Shown piece by piece: positions 37,049 to 46,249 of a stretch of DNA of 64,000 nt. Position 1 is the first letter of the stretch. Each line of letters opens with the position of its first letter. Below the pieces are notes generated by a model. That model was not told the DNA's origin. It saw nothing but the letters and a program-made list of their open reading frames with translations, and searched no databases. The stretch is from JBMNCR01 sp049366695 (lineage in GTDB: Bacteria > Bacillota > Clostridia > Eubacteriales > Alkalibacteraceae), in assembly GCA_049366695.1 (NCBI GenBank), contig JBMNCR010000119.1, forward strand, positions 8,657 to 72,656, in the 5' to 3' direction. The position numbers and the translations under genes were made by a program.

Positions 37049-37750
37049 TTAATTTCCATAAGCAGCTGGTTCTAATTTCACATATTGATTCCCTGTTATA
37101 GAACAAGTATCAACTTGTGAATTATTCCAGGTTGAAAGTCCGAATTGAGAAATAGAATCTTGGGCTGCATATTCTCTAGATGCAGAAATTGTATTGCCAT
37201 TGTCCAAATAAATAAACAATCTTTTTTCAAAATATGTTGCGACCGAATTGTAAATACTATCATTAAATCCCATCGCAGCTAACGCATCAAGGTTGCTAGT
37301 TGTATAACTTGTTAACCTACCATATGTACTCGAGTAGACGTTTGAATAACAAGCACCATAATATGCAAAACGAATACTACTCAGTTTATCACTAGTATTA
37401 GCAAATGCATATTGTAGTGATCTGTTATAAGTGTCACTAGTAATGTTATAAGCTGATAAATAATAGTCACTACTATTACAGTTAAGTATTCCTGGCAAAC
37501 CATGTCCTACGTATGCAAAAACTGCATCATCATCCATTGTTCTTCTTACATAGGTTGCACTAGTATCACAATATATATGACCATTATAACCCATGTGATC
37601 TAGTTCAGAATCGATTGTTGATGCTCCTCCAATTCCTAAATTAGTAAACCAATATGTTTCAGCTAAAGGTGAAGCAAAAACACTTGACATAAAAAATAAA
37701 GACACTAACATTATTAATGATAATAAAACAACACTCTTTTTTATTTTCAT
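37049..37750 (-). CDS. secreted caspase-fold-like (clan CD) putative cysteine peptidase
   Basis: A 233-residue exported protein with a signal peptide (SVVLLSLIMLVSLFFMSSVFA). Two segments match the clan CD catalytic pattern: hydrophobic strand plus His, DDAVFAYVGHGLPG (His83), and hydrophobic strand plus Cys, SIRFAYYGACYSNVYS (Cys134). Downstream, LAAMGFNDSIYNSVATYF and LDNGNTISASREYAAQDS resemble the helix region of C25/CHAT-type proteins. The protein is much shorter than gingipains. The C-terminus is KLEPAAYGN. Activity is an inference. It is followed by a PepSY-like gene; a decayed relative with the same ending is at 63023-63177. Confidence 0.7.
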   Translation of the reverse strand: MKIKKSVVLLSLIMLVSLFFMSSVFASPLAETYWFTNLGIGGASTIDSELDHMGYNGHIYCDTSATYVRRTMDDDAVFAYVGHGLPGILNCNSSDYYLSAYNITSDTYNRSLQYAFANTSDKLSSIRFAYYGACYSNVYSSTYGRLTSYTTSNLDALAAMGFNDSIYNSVATYFEKRLFIYLDNGNTISASREYAAQDSISQFGLSTWNNSQVDTCSITGNQYVKLEPAAYGN

Positions 37751-38217
37751 TAAATCTCCTCCTCATATTTTGCTATTTACTAACATAAACACCATTAAAT
37801 AAGTTTAACCTAATTCTTTTACATATTACTATTATATAAAATGTAGTTCAAGTAAATAACAAAGATATTTACCATATATATGCATTTAATATTTAGCAGT
37901 TATATGCCGTCTGAGGTAAAAGACTAAATTCTCCACTCAAGTTATATCTTTAGTTAACCAATAATTATAGACTGGTTTTTTTTATTGAATCTATTTTTTA
38001 GTTATATCAGCTGAAGCGAAATACAACCTTTTTTGTGTGATCCATCTATTGAAATAATACTCTTTGATTTAGTTACTTTCTCATGATAAAATCATGAACA
38101 GTTATTAAAAGCTAGCTTTTAAAATTAAATGTTTTTCATCTACGTATATAATTTGACATTAGTTGCTAAAATCCTTTTTATAGTATTCTAGTATCTACTA
38201 CTTATAATACAATATAT
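37751..38217. other. intergenic region, no gene seen
   Basis: AT-rich DNA upstream of the peptidase gene. A promoter must lie here, but none stands out; no convincing open frame is present. Confidence 0.45.
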
Positions 38218-38395
38218 ATTTTTATATTCCTAAAACTCATTTTTCTCATCATAGGATTCAACAAATTTTTTTATAATCTTTGATCAAAGTAAAATACTAT
38301 AAAGTATATAGGCGTATTATTAATACGCCTATATCTATTATGCAACCAAGTATTGAATTTATTTTTTCATACAATTGCCCTACATCAGAATCTGT
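38218..38395. repeat. dispersed repeat, short copy (A)
   Basis: Shares TTTGATCAAAGTAAAATACT, the following TATAGGC and the downstream segments ATAATACGCCTA and CAAGTATTG with the copy at 53622-53960, but lacks about 170 internal bases of that copy. The internal GGCGTATTATTAATACGCC is a perfect palindrome. No coding capacity. Confidence 0.75.
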
Positions 38396-38424
38396 AATTC
38401 TAATGTAGGGTTTCCATTATAATC

Positions 38425-39549
38425 TTAATAACTTTCCTGTGCCATTAATTCCACACTAATTGTATAGGATTCTCCATTCCTAGTATATTTTATTTGCACT
38501 TTTTCACCAGGTAATTTACTATAAAGAATTTCTCGCAACTTCAGCATAGTATTAACCTCAATCTCATCTACATGTGTAATAATATCCGATTCCTCAAGAC
38601 CTGCTTTTTCTGCTCCAGATCCAGGTTGTATATCCATTATTAGAATCCCTGCATTCAGTGATATATCTTCAGCAGCTAAATATCTTGCTATTTCCTTGTC
38701 TAAACAACTTATCCCCAACACTGTTGGCTTAAACTGTCCATTATTAATTATTTGATTTATTATTGGTTTTGCAATATTTATAGGTATGGCAAATCCCATC
38801 CCCTCACCAGTTTGGATTTTATAAGTATTTATACCAATAACTTCACCTTTATTATTTAACAATGGACCACCGCTATTTCCATTATTAATAGACGCATCAG
38901 TTTGAATCAAATCTTCCGCTATTGAGTTTGTGCTAATCAATATGCTTCTATTTAACGCACTTACTATTCCTGATGTGACCGTCCTCTCAAAGGTTAATCC
39001 TAATGGATTACCAATAGCGATGGCCATTTGCCCAACTGATAAATCCTCTGAATCACCTAAAGTTGCTACGGGTAAATTTTCTGCTTCTATCTTTATAACC
39101 GCTAAATCTAAATCTTCATTAGACCAAATTTTTTCTGCCTCATATGAACTACCATCCTTAAGAGATACTGTTATACTTTTGGGACTTTCCGTTACAACAT
39201 GGTGATTAGTCAAAATATACCCATCCTTTGTAATAATTACGCCAGATCCAACCCCAGTACTCTCATACTGTCTCATAAACACATCTTGACTTATTTCTAC
39301 AGTTTGAATTCCAACTACTGTTGGAGTTACTAATTCTGCAACTGCTTCCACTGTTGTTGGGGGATCATCCGATGCAGATATCAAGCCCAAAACATTACTA
39401 CCGCTGCTATTTTGGTTTTCAACGATCTTTGTATCTACATAATTAATTAACATAGTACTCGCAATCAATGCTCCTATCAATGCTCCTATTAAACCTACGA
39501 CAAAGAATTTATAAAATTTCGTTTTATTATTATTAGTGTTATTTCCCAT
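38425..39549 (-). CDS. htrA: HtrA/DegP-like serine protease with PDZ domain
   Basis: A 374-residue membrane-anchored quality-control protease. An N-terminal transmembrane helix (residues about 13-33) leads to a trypsin-like domain with catalytic His in VIITKDGYILTNHHVV, Asp in NEDLDLAVIKIEA and Ser in INNGNSGGPLLNNKGEVIG. A PDZ domain occupies residues about 275-370 (GSGAEKAGLEESDIITHVD). It lies 10 bases after the walJ-like gene, echoing the walJ-htrC order of Bacillus, although walRK are not here. Confidence 0.93.
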   Translation of the reverse strand: MGNNTNNNKTKFYKFFVVGLIGALIGALIASTMLINYVDTKIVENQNSSGSNVLGLISASDDPPTTVEAVAELVTPTVVGIQTVEISQDVFMRQYESTGVGSGVIITKDGYILTNHHVVTESPKSITVSLKDGSSYEAEKIWSNEDLDLAVIKIEAENLPVATLGDSEDLSVGQMAIAIGNPLGLTFERTVTSGIVSALNRSILISTNSIAEDLIQTDASINNGNSGGPLLNNKGEVIGINTYKIQTGEGMGFAIPINIAKPIINQIINNGQFKPTVLGISCLDKEIARYLAAEDISLNAGILIMDIQPGSGAEKAGLEESDIITHVDEIEVNTMLKLREILYSKLPGEKVQIKYTRNGESYTISVELMAQESY

Positions 39550-39559
39550 GTTATACCTC

Positions 39560-40348
39560 CTATATATTAAAGATTGAACTTCTATAAAACCTTGATGCTA
39601 CTTCAACTAATACATCTTCATTCACTGTTATACTATTCTCAAATAATAAGCTCTTAGTAGTTTCAAATGCTAGTTCTGGAAAATTGTTTTCCTCACTCAA
39701 ATGCGCTAAAAGTACATTTTTCAATCCATGTTCTACTAATTTTAAAATTGTTTTTGCAGCATCATCGTTTGATAGATGCCCCCTATTACTTAGCACTCTT
39801 TTTTTTAAATAATAAGGATATCTCCCTACTTTCACCATTTCAACATCATGATTAGACTCAATAATTACTAAATCACTATCCTTAATTTTTCCTAATATAT
39901 CTTCTGTTATGATTCCAGTATCTGTAACAATACTTACTTTCTTCTTTGTATTCTCTAAGGTAAATCCAACAGGTTCTTGTGCATCATGATTTATTTCAAA
40001 AGGAAATATACACAAATCATTTATAAATACATTTTCCCCTGTTTTAAAAACTTTAATATTCTCTTCACAAATCTTCCCTAATCCTTTAGCAGCTACACTC
40101 CAAGTTCCTTCATTTGCATAAATAGGAATATTGTATCGCCTAGAAAGCACTCCAGCACCTTTAATGTGATCTTGATGATCATGGGACACTAGTATTGCAT
40201 CTATTTCCTCAGGTTGTATCTGTATTTCTTTTAATGCTGACTCAATTTTTTTACCACTTAGACCTGCATCAATCAATATCTTTACACTATTATCTTCTAG
40301 ATATAAACAATTTCCACTGCTACCACTATATAAACTGCAAAATTTCAT
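39560..40348 (-). CDS. walJ: metallo-beta-lactamase fold hydrolase, WalJ/YycJ family
   Basis: A 262-residue metallo-hydrolase. The metal motif is LVSHDHQDHIKGAG, preceded by LIDAGLSGKKIESAL and followed by EINHDAQEPVGF, SNHDVEMVKVG and LLAHLSEENN. WalJ (YycJ) of Bacillus is a nuclease-type MBL protein tied to the WalRK cell-wall system and DNA repair. Here it is cotranscribed with htrA. Confidence 0.9.
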   Translation of the reverse strand: MKFCSLYSGSSGNCLYLEDNSVKILIDAGLSGKKIESALKEIQIQPEEIDAILVSHDHQDHIKGAGVLSRRYNIPIYANEGTWSVAAKGLGKICEENIKVFKTGENVFINDLCIFPFEINHDAQEPVGFTLENTKKKVSIVTDTGIITEDILGKIKDSDLVIIESNHDVEMVKVGRYPYYLKKRVLSNRGHLSNDDAAKTILKLVEHGLKNVLLAHLSEENNFPELAFETTKSLLFENSITVNEDVLVEVASRFYRSSIFNI

Positions 40349-40539
40349 TTTATGCTCCTTTTCAGTTCAATTAATCATGTCAATTCAATCTATATTTGCA
40401 AAACTTTATTTATATGATAACAGAGATTATATTAAAATAATATCTCTATTTCCTTAATTAAAGCTTAAAAAACTGGCAATTACCTATTTATCAATTAAGC
40501 ATTTTCTTAGCAATTTCTTCCCATTTTTCTTTTTATATA

Positions 40540-40568
40540 AAAAACTCAAGGTTTTCACCTTGAGTCTA
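40540..40568 (-). terminator. terminator of murA
   Basis: ACTCAAGGT (40544-40552) pairs with ACCTTGAGT (40557-40565), followed on the minus strand by a T run. It abuts the murA stop codon. Confidence 0.92.
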
Positions 40569-41819
40569 CGCATTCTTAGTTATTTTTGCCCCAATACTCT
40601 TTAATTTTATTTCCATAAATTCATATCCTCGTTCAATATGTTTTAAATCTGTAACTTCTGTATCTCCATCTGCAGCCAATCCTGCAATTACCATAGCTGC
40701 ACCAGCTCGCAAGTCAGTTGCTTTTAGAGATGTCCCAGACAACTTTTTCTTTCCATTTATTATGGCAACTCGTCCATCAACAATTATCTCAGCACCCATT
40801 CTTCTTAATTCATCTACATATTTAAACCTATTTTCAAATATACTTTCAGTAATTGTACCTGTTCCATCTGATAAACACAGCAATACTGCCATAGGCTGCT
40901 GTAAATCAGTTGGAAATCCCGGATAGGGCAATGTCTTAATATTTATTGCATTGATATTTTGTGATCCAATAACTTTAAGAGAATCATCATATTCGATTAT
41001 TTTTGCTCCCATCTCCATAAGTTTTGCAGATATGGACTCTAAATGCTTTGGTATAATATTTTTAATAAGTACCTCTCCCTTTGTAGCCACAGCAGCCACC
41101 ATATATGTACCAGCTTCAATTTGATCTGGTATTACCATATATTCCCGTCCATACATTTTTTCAACACCTGTTATTTTTATTACATCTGTTCCTGCACCTT
41201 TAATATTTGCACCCATTAAATTCATAAAGTTTGCTACATCAACAATATGTGGTTCTTTTGCAGCATTTTCAATTATAGTAACACCTTCTGCTTTTACAGC
41301 AGCTAACATTATATTTATAGTTGCTCCAACACTTACTACATCTAAATAAATGGGAGCTCCAACCAGTTTGTCAGCTGTTGCTTTTATTATGCCGTGTTCT
41401 ATTTCAACTTTAGCCCCTAAAGCTTCAAACCCTTTAATATGTTGATCAATAGGTCTTACTCCAATATCACAACCTCCTGGGAAAGGTATCGTTACCTTGT
41501 TAAATCTTCCCAGTAATGCACCTAATAGATAATATGATGCCCTCATCTTTTGTGTCTCTTCATCCATTACATCATATTGAGTCATTTGTGTAGAATCAAA
41601 AATTATTGTATTGTCATTTATTTTAGTAGTTTTAATCCCTAGCTTCTCCAATATATTTATAAACCTATGAACATCTTTAATATTTGGTATGTTCTCAATT
41701 TTACATACGCCTTCGGAAAGAATGGTCGCAGGTATCAAACCCAATGCAGCATTTTTCGCGCCAGCAATAGTTACTTCACCTTTTAAAGGGGTTCCTCCTT
41801 TAATAGTAAATCTATCCAT
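40566..41819 (-). CDS. murA: UDP-N-acetylglucosamine 1-carboxyvinyltransferase
   Basis: A 417-residue cytoplasmic enzyme transferring enolpyruvate from PEP to UDP-GlcNAc, the first committed peptidoglycan step. IAGAKNAALGLIPATIL opens the protein; the active-site loop PFPGGCDIGVRPIDQH keeps the Cys that fosfomycin alkylates; LPYPGFPTDLQQPM and DLRAGAAMVIAGLAA are also present. GAAGGGAAGG precedes the ATG. It is transcribed alone and has its own terminator. Confidence 0.96.
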   Translation of the reverse strand: MDRFTIKGGTPLKGEVTIAGAKNAALGLIPATILSEGVCKIENIPNIKDVHRFINILEKLGIKTTKINDNTIIFDSTQMTQYDVMDEETQKMRASYYLLGALLGRFNKVTIPFPGGCDIGVRPIDQHIKGFEALGAKVEIEHGIIKATADKLVGAPIYLDVVSVGATINIMLAAVKAEGVTIIENAAKEPHIVDVANFMNLMGANIKGAGTDVIKITGVEKMYGREYMVIPDQIEAGTYMVAAVATKGEVLIKNIIPKHLESISAKLMEMGAKIIEYDDSLKVIGSQNINAINIKTLPYPGFPTDLQQPMAVLLCLSDGTGTITESIFENRFKYVDELRRMGAEIIVDGRVAIINGKKKLSGTSLKATDLRAGAAMVIAGLAADGDTEVTDLKHIERGYEFMEIKLKSIGAKITKNA

Positions 41820-42323
41820 TATAACCTTCCCTTCATCATAATCTTAGTATACCGAAAAATTATATCATATTTTTCTACAATATTAAACAATATACTTATC
41901 ATATACTTTGTAATTATAAATATATTTAAAACTTTAATTTCTAAATATATCCTATATAATATATATTTACATATTTACCCCTAGTATATACGTTTCTTAA
42001 ATAGAAATATTAAATTTTCAGTATTTGATTTTAAATATTATAATATTGCAGTCAGTTTTCATAATATAATAATTACTTCCTTATTTTATCATATCCTAAA
42101 ACAACTTCTATTTTACATTAATTAACAAACTTTGTTAATTATTTTTTTTATCTATACAAATTATATGCTTTATAACAAATATTTATCTATATCGATAGTA
42201 TCATATCGTTTTACAGCCTTTAATGAATTTACATATAACTTAGTAAAACTTTTACAGTGATTTATTTGTACCTTTCTATGATATAATTATTTAATAAGAC
42301 TGTAAGCTAAGAAGGTGCGACTA
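41820..42323. other. long AT-rich divergent intergenic region
   Basis: About 500 bases between murA and the DnaD gene, with no convincing open frame or repeat. A TATAAT box near 42283 may belong to the DnaD promoter, but no well-spaced -35 box is visible. Confidence 0.45.
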
Positions 42324-43295
42324 TTGAATAACTTTGAATTTATAATAAATAATGATGATTTAGGGGTAACCACTATAGATAATATTTTTATTAATCATTA
42401 TATGCCAAATTCACCTGGCGAATTTGTGAAAGTGTATCTATTAGGCTTAAAATATTGTCAAAACAATAATTTATCATCTATTACTAATAAAATAATTGCA
42501 AAAAGTTTAAATATTCTTGAAAGCGACGTAAAAAAAGCGTGGGACTATTGGCAAACTCAAGGAATCATTCAAGTAAACATAGATAACAAAAATAATTACA
42601 CAATAAAATATTATCATATTCCATCACTAATGCTAGCAGGGAAAAATATAAATAAAAACACTTCAACTGACACTTCCAAAGACACGATGTTGAAAGATAT
42701 GTACAAAGCTGTGGAGTTTATATTTGGAAGACCATTAAGCAATAAAGAATTAGATATAATGAGCAGCTGGATATCTGACTTGCTTTTTACTCCAGAAATG
42801 ATTGTTTTATTAGTTGAGTATTGTTTTGATTTAGATAAAAAAGATTTTAATTATTTAAACAAAGTAGCATTAAATTGGTATGACAAAAAAATTAAAACTT
42901 ATGATGAAGCAATGAACTACTTAAACTCATATAAAGAAAAATGGAATATATATTATAAAATTATGAATTATTTAGGTTTTAAACGCTCTCCAACTAAGGC
43001 CGAAACAAATGTGATTGATAAATGGATGGAAGAATACCATATGGATATCACGATGATATTTGAAGCATGCAAAAAAACTCTAGCTATTGATAAACCTAAT
43101 CTAAAGTATATAGATAAAATACTTGCTGAATGGTTTAGCAAAAATTACAAAACCCCTAAAGATATTTTAAACGAAAGCAAGCCTAAAAATCATAAAAAAA
43201 ATAAACAGAGCGAAAAAAACGAAAAGAATATTTATGATTATGATTTACTTGAAAAAAAACTTGAAGAGAAAATGTGGGATGAGAGGGATAAATGA
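42324..43295 (+). CDS. DnaD domain replication initiation protein
   Basis: A 323-residue protein with a winged-helix N-terminal region (residues about 15-105) and two tandem DnaD/DDBH2 domains (FGRPLSNKELDIMSSWISDL; then KRSPTKAETNVIDKWMEEYH). DnaD-type proteins remodel DNA at origins or stalled forks and help load the helicase. The TTG at 42324 is preferred over an upstream GTG at 42315 because the latter overlaps the GAAGG site. It overlaps the ATP-dependent loader gene by 4 bases. Confidence 0.9.
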   Translation: MNNFEFIINNDDLGVTTIDNIFINHYMPNSPGEFVKVYLLGLKYCQNNNLSSITNKIIAKSLNILESDVKKAWDYWQTQGIIQVNIDNKNNYTIKYYHIPSLMLAGKNINKNTSTDTSKDTMLKDMYKAVEFIFGRPLSNKELDIMSSWISDLLFTPEMIVLLVEYCFDLDKKDFNYLNKVALNWYDKKIKTYDEAMNYLNSYKEKWNIYYKIMNYLGFKRSPTKAETNVIDKWMEEYHMDITMIFEACKKTLAIDKPNLKYIDKILAEWFSKNYKTPKDILNESKPKNHKKNKQSEKNEKNIYDYDLLEKKLEEKMWDERDK

Positions 43296-44266
43296 AAAAC
43301 AATGTATATTATGAAACTGTTTTAGATTTTGAAAAAAAGCGCACTTATAAAGAAATCAAACAGAATCAAATTCAAAATAAAATCTATAGCTTATTTCCTC
43401 GTATAGAGCAAATAAATAATGAATTAAAATCTATTGGAATCAAAATGGCTAAGGAATTAAGTTACGATAAATCAAGAGTTGACTTAGTATTAAATAAATA
43501 TGAATCTAAATCCAATCATTTAAAAAATGAGCAATATGAAATACTCGCTAATGCGGGATATCCACGTAATTATTTAGAAATGGTTTATGATTGTAAATTG
43601 TGTAAAGATACTGGCTTTATTAATAATGCTCCTTGTAAATGTTTTACCGCACAACTTATTAACAAGTACTATAAACAATCAAACTTAAACAATATACTTG
43701 ACGAAGAAAATTTTGATACTTTTAATCTTGATTATTATGATGAACAATCAGATAAATTTGGAGTATCTCCAAAATTAAACATGCAAAATATTTTTTTAAA
43801 AACTATTAATTATGTTAATGATTTTAGTAAAGAGAATATAAACTTATATCTATATGGTAATCCTGGTTTAGGTAAAACTTTTTTATCCCACTGTATAGCT
43901 AAAGATCTCTTAGACAAAGGTATAACGGTTATATATCAAACTGCTTCTGATCTAATAGATACCATACGAAAAAGTAAATTTAACAATAATGACAAAGATA
44001 TTATTAATTTTTTGTATGAATGTGAATTGTTAATTATTGATGACTTAGGTACAGAGAACTCTACAGATTTTTCTAATAATGAGTTGTTCAATCTAATTAA
44101 TAAAAGATTAATTATGAAAAAGAAAATTATTATTTCTACTAATTTATCATTAAAACAACTACAAAACCGCTATAGTAGCAGACTAACATCTCGGATTATA
44201 GGTAATTTTTTGTTTTTAAAATTTGTAGGAGATGATATAAGATTAAAAAAAGCTAATCTACTTTAA
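43292..44266 (+). CDS. DnaC/DnaI-type helicase-loading ATPase
   Basis: A 324-residue AAA+ protein. The N-terminal half carries a Cys cluster (YDCKLCKDTGF, PCKCF), like the zinc domain of DnaI. The ATPase half has Walker A LYGNPGLGKTFLSH, Walker B ECELLIIDDLGTE and RYSSRLTSRI. It would load the DnaB-type replicative helicase with the DnaD protein encoded just upstream (ATGA overlap). Its last four bases overlap the convergent plsY gene. Confidence 0.9.
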   Translation: MKNNVYYETVLDFEKKRTYKEIKQNQIQNKIYSLFPRIEQINNELKSIGIKMAKELSYDKSRVDLVLNKYESKSNHLKNEQYEILANAGYPRNYLEMVYDCKLCKDTGFINNAPCKCFTAQLINKYYKQSNLNNILDEENFDTFNLDYYDEQSDKFGVSPKLNMQNIFLKTINYVNDFSKENINLYLYGNPGLGKTFLSHCIAKDLLDKGITVIYQTASDLIDTIRKSKFNNNDKDIINFLYECELLIIDDLGTENSTDFSNNELFNLINKRLIMKKKIIISTNLSLKQLQNRYSSRLTSRIIGNFLFLKFVGDDIRLKKANLL

Positions 44267-44277
44267 TTAGCTTTTTT
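44244..44277. terminator. bidirectional terminator shared by dnaC-like and plsY
   Basis: AAAAAAAGCTAAT pairs with ATTAGCTTTTTTT. The hairpin contains the last codons and stops of both convergent genes, so it encodes both C-terminal ends and terminates in either direction. Confidence 0.88.
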
Positions 44278-44880
44278 AGTAAATATAGATCTAAGTCCAA
44301 TCTCTTCTTTGCAAATAATTCTTTTAATATTAATTCTATGCTTATAAAAAATTAATAAAAAAATCGAGGTTAGCATAACGATAATACTGATATTGAATTC
44401 AGTTAAACTCACATAAATAGGATAAGTACCCGTTATAACTAATGTTCCCCAAACTATAAAGTCAGTTACAACAGTAATAAAAATTAGAGTTATAATCAAA
44501 AAAATCCCTATTTTTATTTCTAATGTTAAGACCATTCCTATAAAACATGCTAGTCCTTTTCCCCCTTTAAATTTCATATAGAACGGAAAAATATGTCCAA
44601 TTATTACAAAGCAAGCCGTAAGATATGAAAAAACGAGGTTATCATTTACATAGTTTCTGATTATTAGTATTGCTATAGTAGTTTTTAGCATATCAAATGC
44701 TACTGTTATAATTCCATATTTCCAACCAAATGTTATTAGAGCATTCGAAGCTCCTGCATTCTTTGATCCAAATTTCCTTATATCAATCCCTTTAATAATT
44801 TTGCCAATAATATACGACGTTTGAAATGATCCAATCAAGTATCCAATAGATGCACATACCAATACTTCAAACACTGTCAT
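44263..44880 (-). CDS. plsY: glycerol-3-phosphate acyltransferase
   Basis: A 205-residue membrane enzyme that acylates glycerol-3-phosphate from acyl-phosphate to start phospholipid synthesis. Four to five membrane helices and the three family motifs are visible: GSFQTSYIIGKIIKGIDIRK then GSKNAGASNALITFGW, GHIFPFYMKFKGGKGLA, and a C-terminal basic loop (FYKHRINIKRI). The ATG at 44880 with GAGGGGGG is preferred over one 21 bases upstream. Confidence 0.93.
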   Translation of the reverse strand: MTVFEVLVCASIGYLIGSFQTSYIIGKIIKGIDIRKFGSKNAGASNALITFGWKYGIITVAFDMLKTTIAILIIRNYVNDNLVFSYLTACFVIIGHIFPFYMKFKGGKGLACFIGMVLTLEIKIGIFLIITLIFITVVTDFIVWGTLVITGTYPIYVSLTEFNISIIVMLTSIFLLIFYKHRINIKRIICKEEIGLRSIFTKKAN

Positions 44881-44956
44881 AACCCCCCTCTTACTTACCA
44901 CATATTAATATATAATGATTCATAAATACTTTTTATTCATTTTCTTATTCAGTAAT

Positions 44957-44990
44957 TAAAAAAAATAAAGCAGTTGCTAAAAGCAACTAC
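44957..44990 (-). terminator. terminator of the 3D-domain protein gene
   Basis: GCAGTTGCT (44970-44978) pairs with AGCAACTAC (44982-44990); on the minus strand a T-rich tail follows. It overlaps the stop codon. Confidence 0.85.
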
Positions 44991-46024
44991 TCTAAAACAT
45001 ATATTTTAATTGTTCTTTTTCCAAATTTTATCGCTTCTTCGTGAGAATTAAAATATATATCTATTCTATTTCCTCTAATAGATCCTCCTCTGTCTTCTAC
45101 TACAAAAACTCCTCCATTAGAAGCCCCATTGAAATAAGGCATATATATTTCAGTGCCAAAGGCCAGATTTGCAGGCGCTGCTACTGTATGATAAGCTTGA
45201 GTTTTTTTCCCACTGGCTGTAATACTTCCATTATGATCACCTACACATAAACTACATGAACAATATCCGGTAACAGTAACATACATAGCTTTTAAAAATC
45301 TTTTACTACCTCTTGAAGTAGCAATTAAAGTATTGGTTCCTACTTCTTTTATTTCATTCACGGTCTCTTTAATTATTTTTTCTTCAACTACTTCTCTGGC
45401 GAACTCTTCTCCATCATGATAGGTTACTAATTCTTCAACTACCTTTTCGCCATCTTTCCCTGTTTGAGTTACTCTGGAAAAACCTTTGTCCAAATTATCA
45501 TTATTTTTTACGACAGTATTATACTTTAAAATTTGATTATCTTTTTCAACTTCTTGTTCTACTCTCACTATTTGAATATCTTGAATATCATCTTCTTCAA
45601 ATAATGTTTCCACATTAGGTTCAACTATATCAATCTCTCCAAGTGTTATCCCTACACCTTCAATTATTTTCCCTACTTCTCTTTCAGGCGTTAAAAATTC
45701 ATATACCTTGTTATCTACAGTTATAGCTACCTCGACAGCTTTTTTTATTGTCACTACGTCTCCATCATTTAGAACAGTGCTCAATGCTGGGATAACTTCG
45801 TCTTCTTCATTCAAATTAATATTTTGTTTAATAAGAACGTCTTCTACTGTATATTTCCCTCTATAAGAATATTCAAATTCATTATTTCCTTCAACAATTG
45901 TAATAGAATTATTGTTTAATTTTAAAATCAATACTATTGTCAGTAAAAAAAATGCAACTGCTACCAGAAGTATATATTTATTTTTATATGCTCTATCTTT
46001 TAAGTTCTTCAGGCTTACGTCCAC
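44987..46024 (-). CDS. YabE-like protein with DUF348, G5 and 3D domains
   Basis: A 345-residue cell-wall-associated protein. A single N-terminal transmembrane helix (KYILLVAVAFFLLTIVLIL) is followed by two DUF348 repeats (EYSYRGKYTVEDVLIKQNIN; VDNKVYEFLTPEREVGKII), a G5 domain (FSRVTQTGKDGEKVVEELVT) and a C-terminal 3D domain. The 3D domain has TVTGYCSCSLCVGDHNG, with extra cysteines, and VVEDRGGSIRGNRIDIYF, which carries its acidic residues. Such proteins are resuscitation-factor-like muralytic enzymes. The GTG at 46024 follows AAGGAGG. Confidence 0.9.
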   Translation of the reverse strand: MDVSLKNLKDRAYKNKYILLVAVAFFLLTIVLILKLNNNSITIVEGNNEFEYSYRGKYTVEDVLIKQNINLNEEDEVIPALSTVLNDGDVVTIKKAVEVAITVDNKVYEFLTPEREVGKIIEGVGITLGEIDIVEPNVETLFEEDDIQDIQIVRVEQEVEKDNQILKYNTVVKNNDNLDKGFSRVTQTGKDGEKVVEELVTYHDGEEFAREVVEEKIIKETVNEIKEVGTNTLIATSRGSKRFLKAMYVTVTGYCSCSLCVGDHNGSITASGKKTQAYHTVAAPANLAFGTEIYMPYFNGASNGGVFVVEDRGGSIRGNRIDIYFNSHEEAIKFGKRTIKIYVLE

Positions 46025-46249
46025 TATTTTACCTCCTTCGTTTATTAAATCTAGGATATAATATACCAAAAATATGTATTTGTCAAATTTCGTATAACAT
46101 TTAGTTACATAGTATTTACATTTTATAGTATTAATACATCCTGTATTTTATTCCATTTTGATTATATCCAATAATTTTATTCTTTAATCCTCAAATAAAC
46201 ATTCTTATAAATACGTCTAATTTACTCTATCCTTGTCTATTAATAAATA

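Noticed and set aside
38218..38395. A transposon or insertion sequence with its own transposase
   Set aside because: No transposase frame, terminal inverted repeats or target-site duplication is visible; only a non-coding dispersed repeat is supported.
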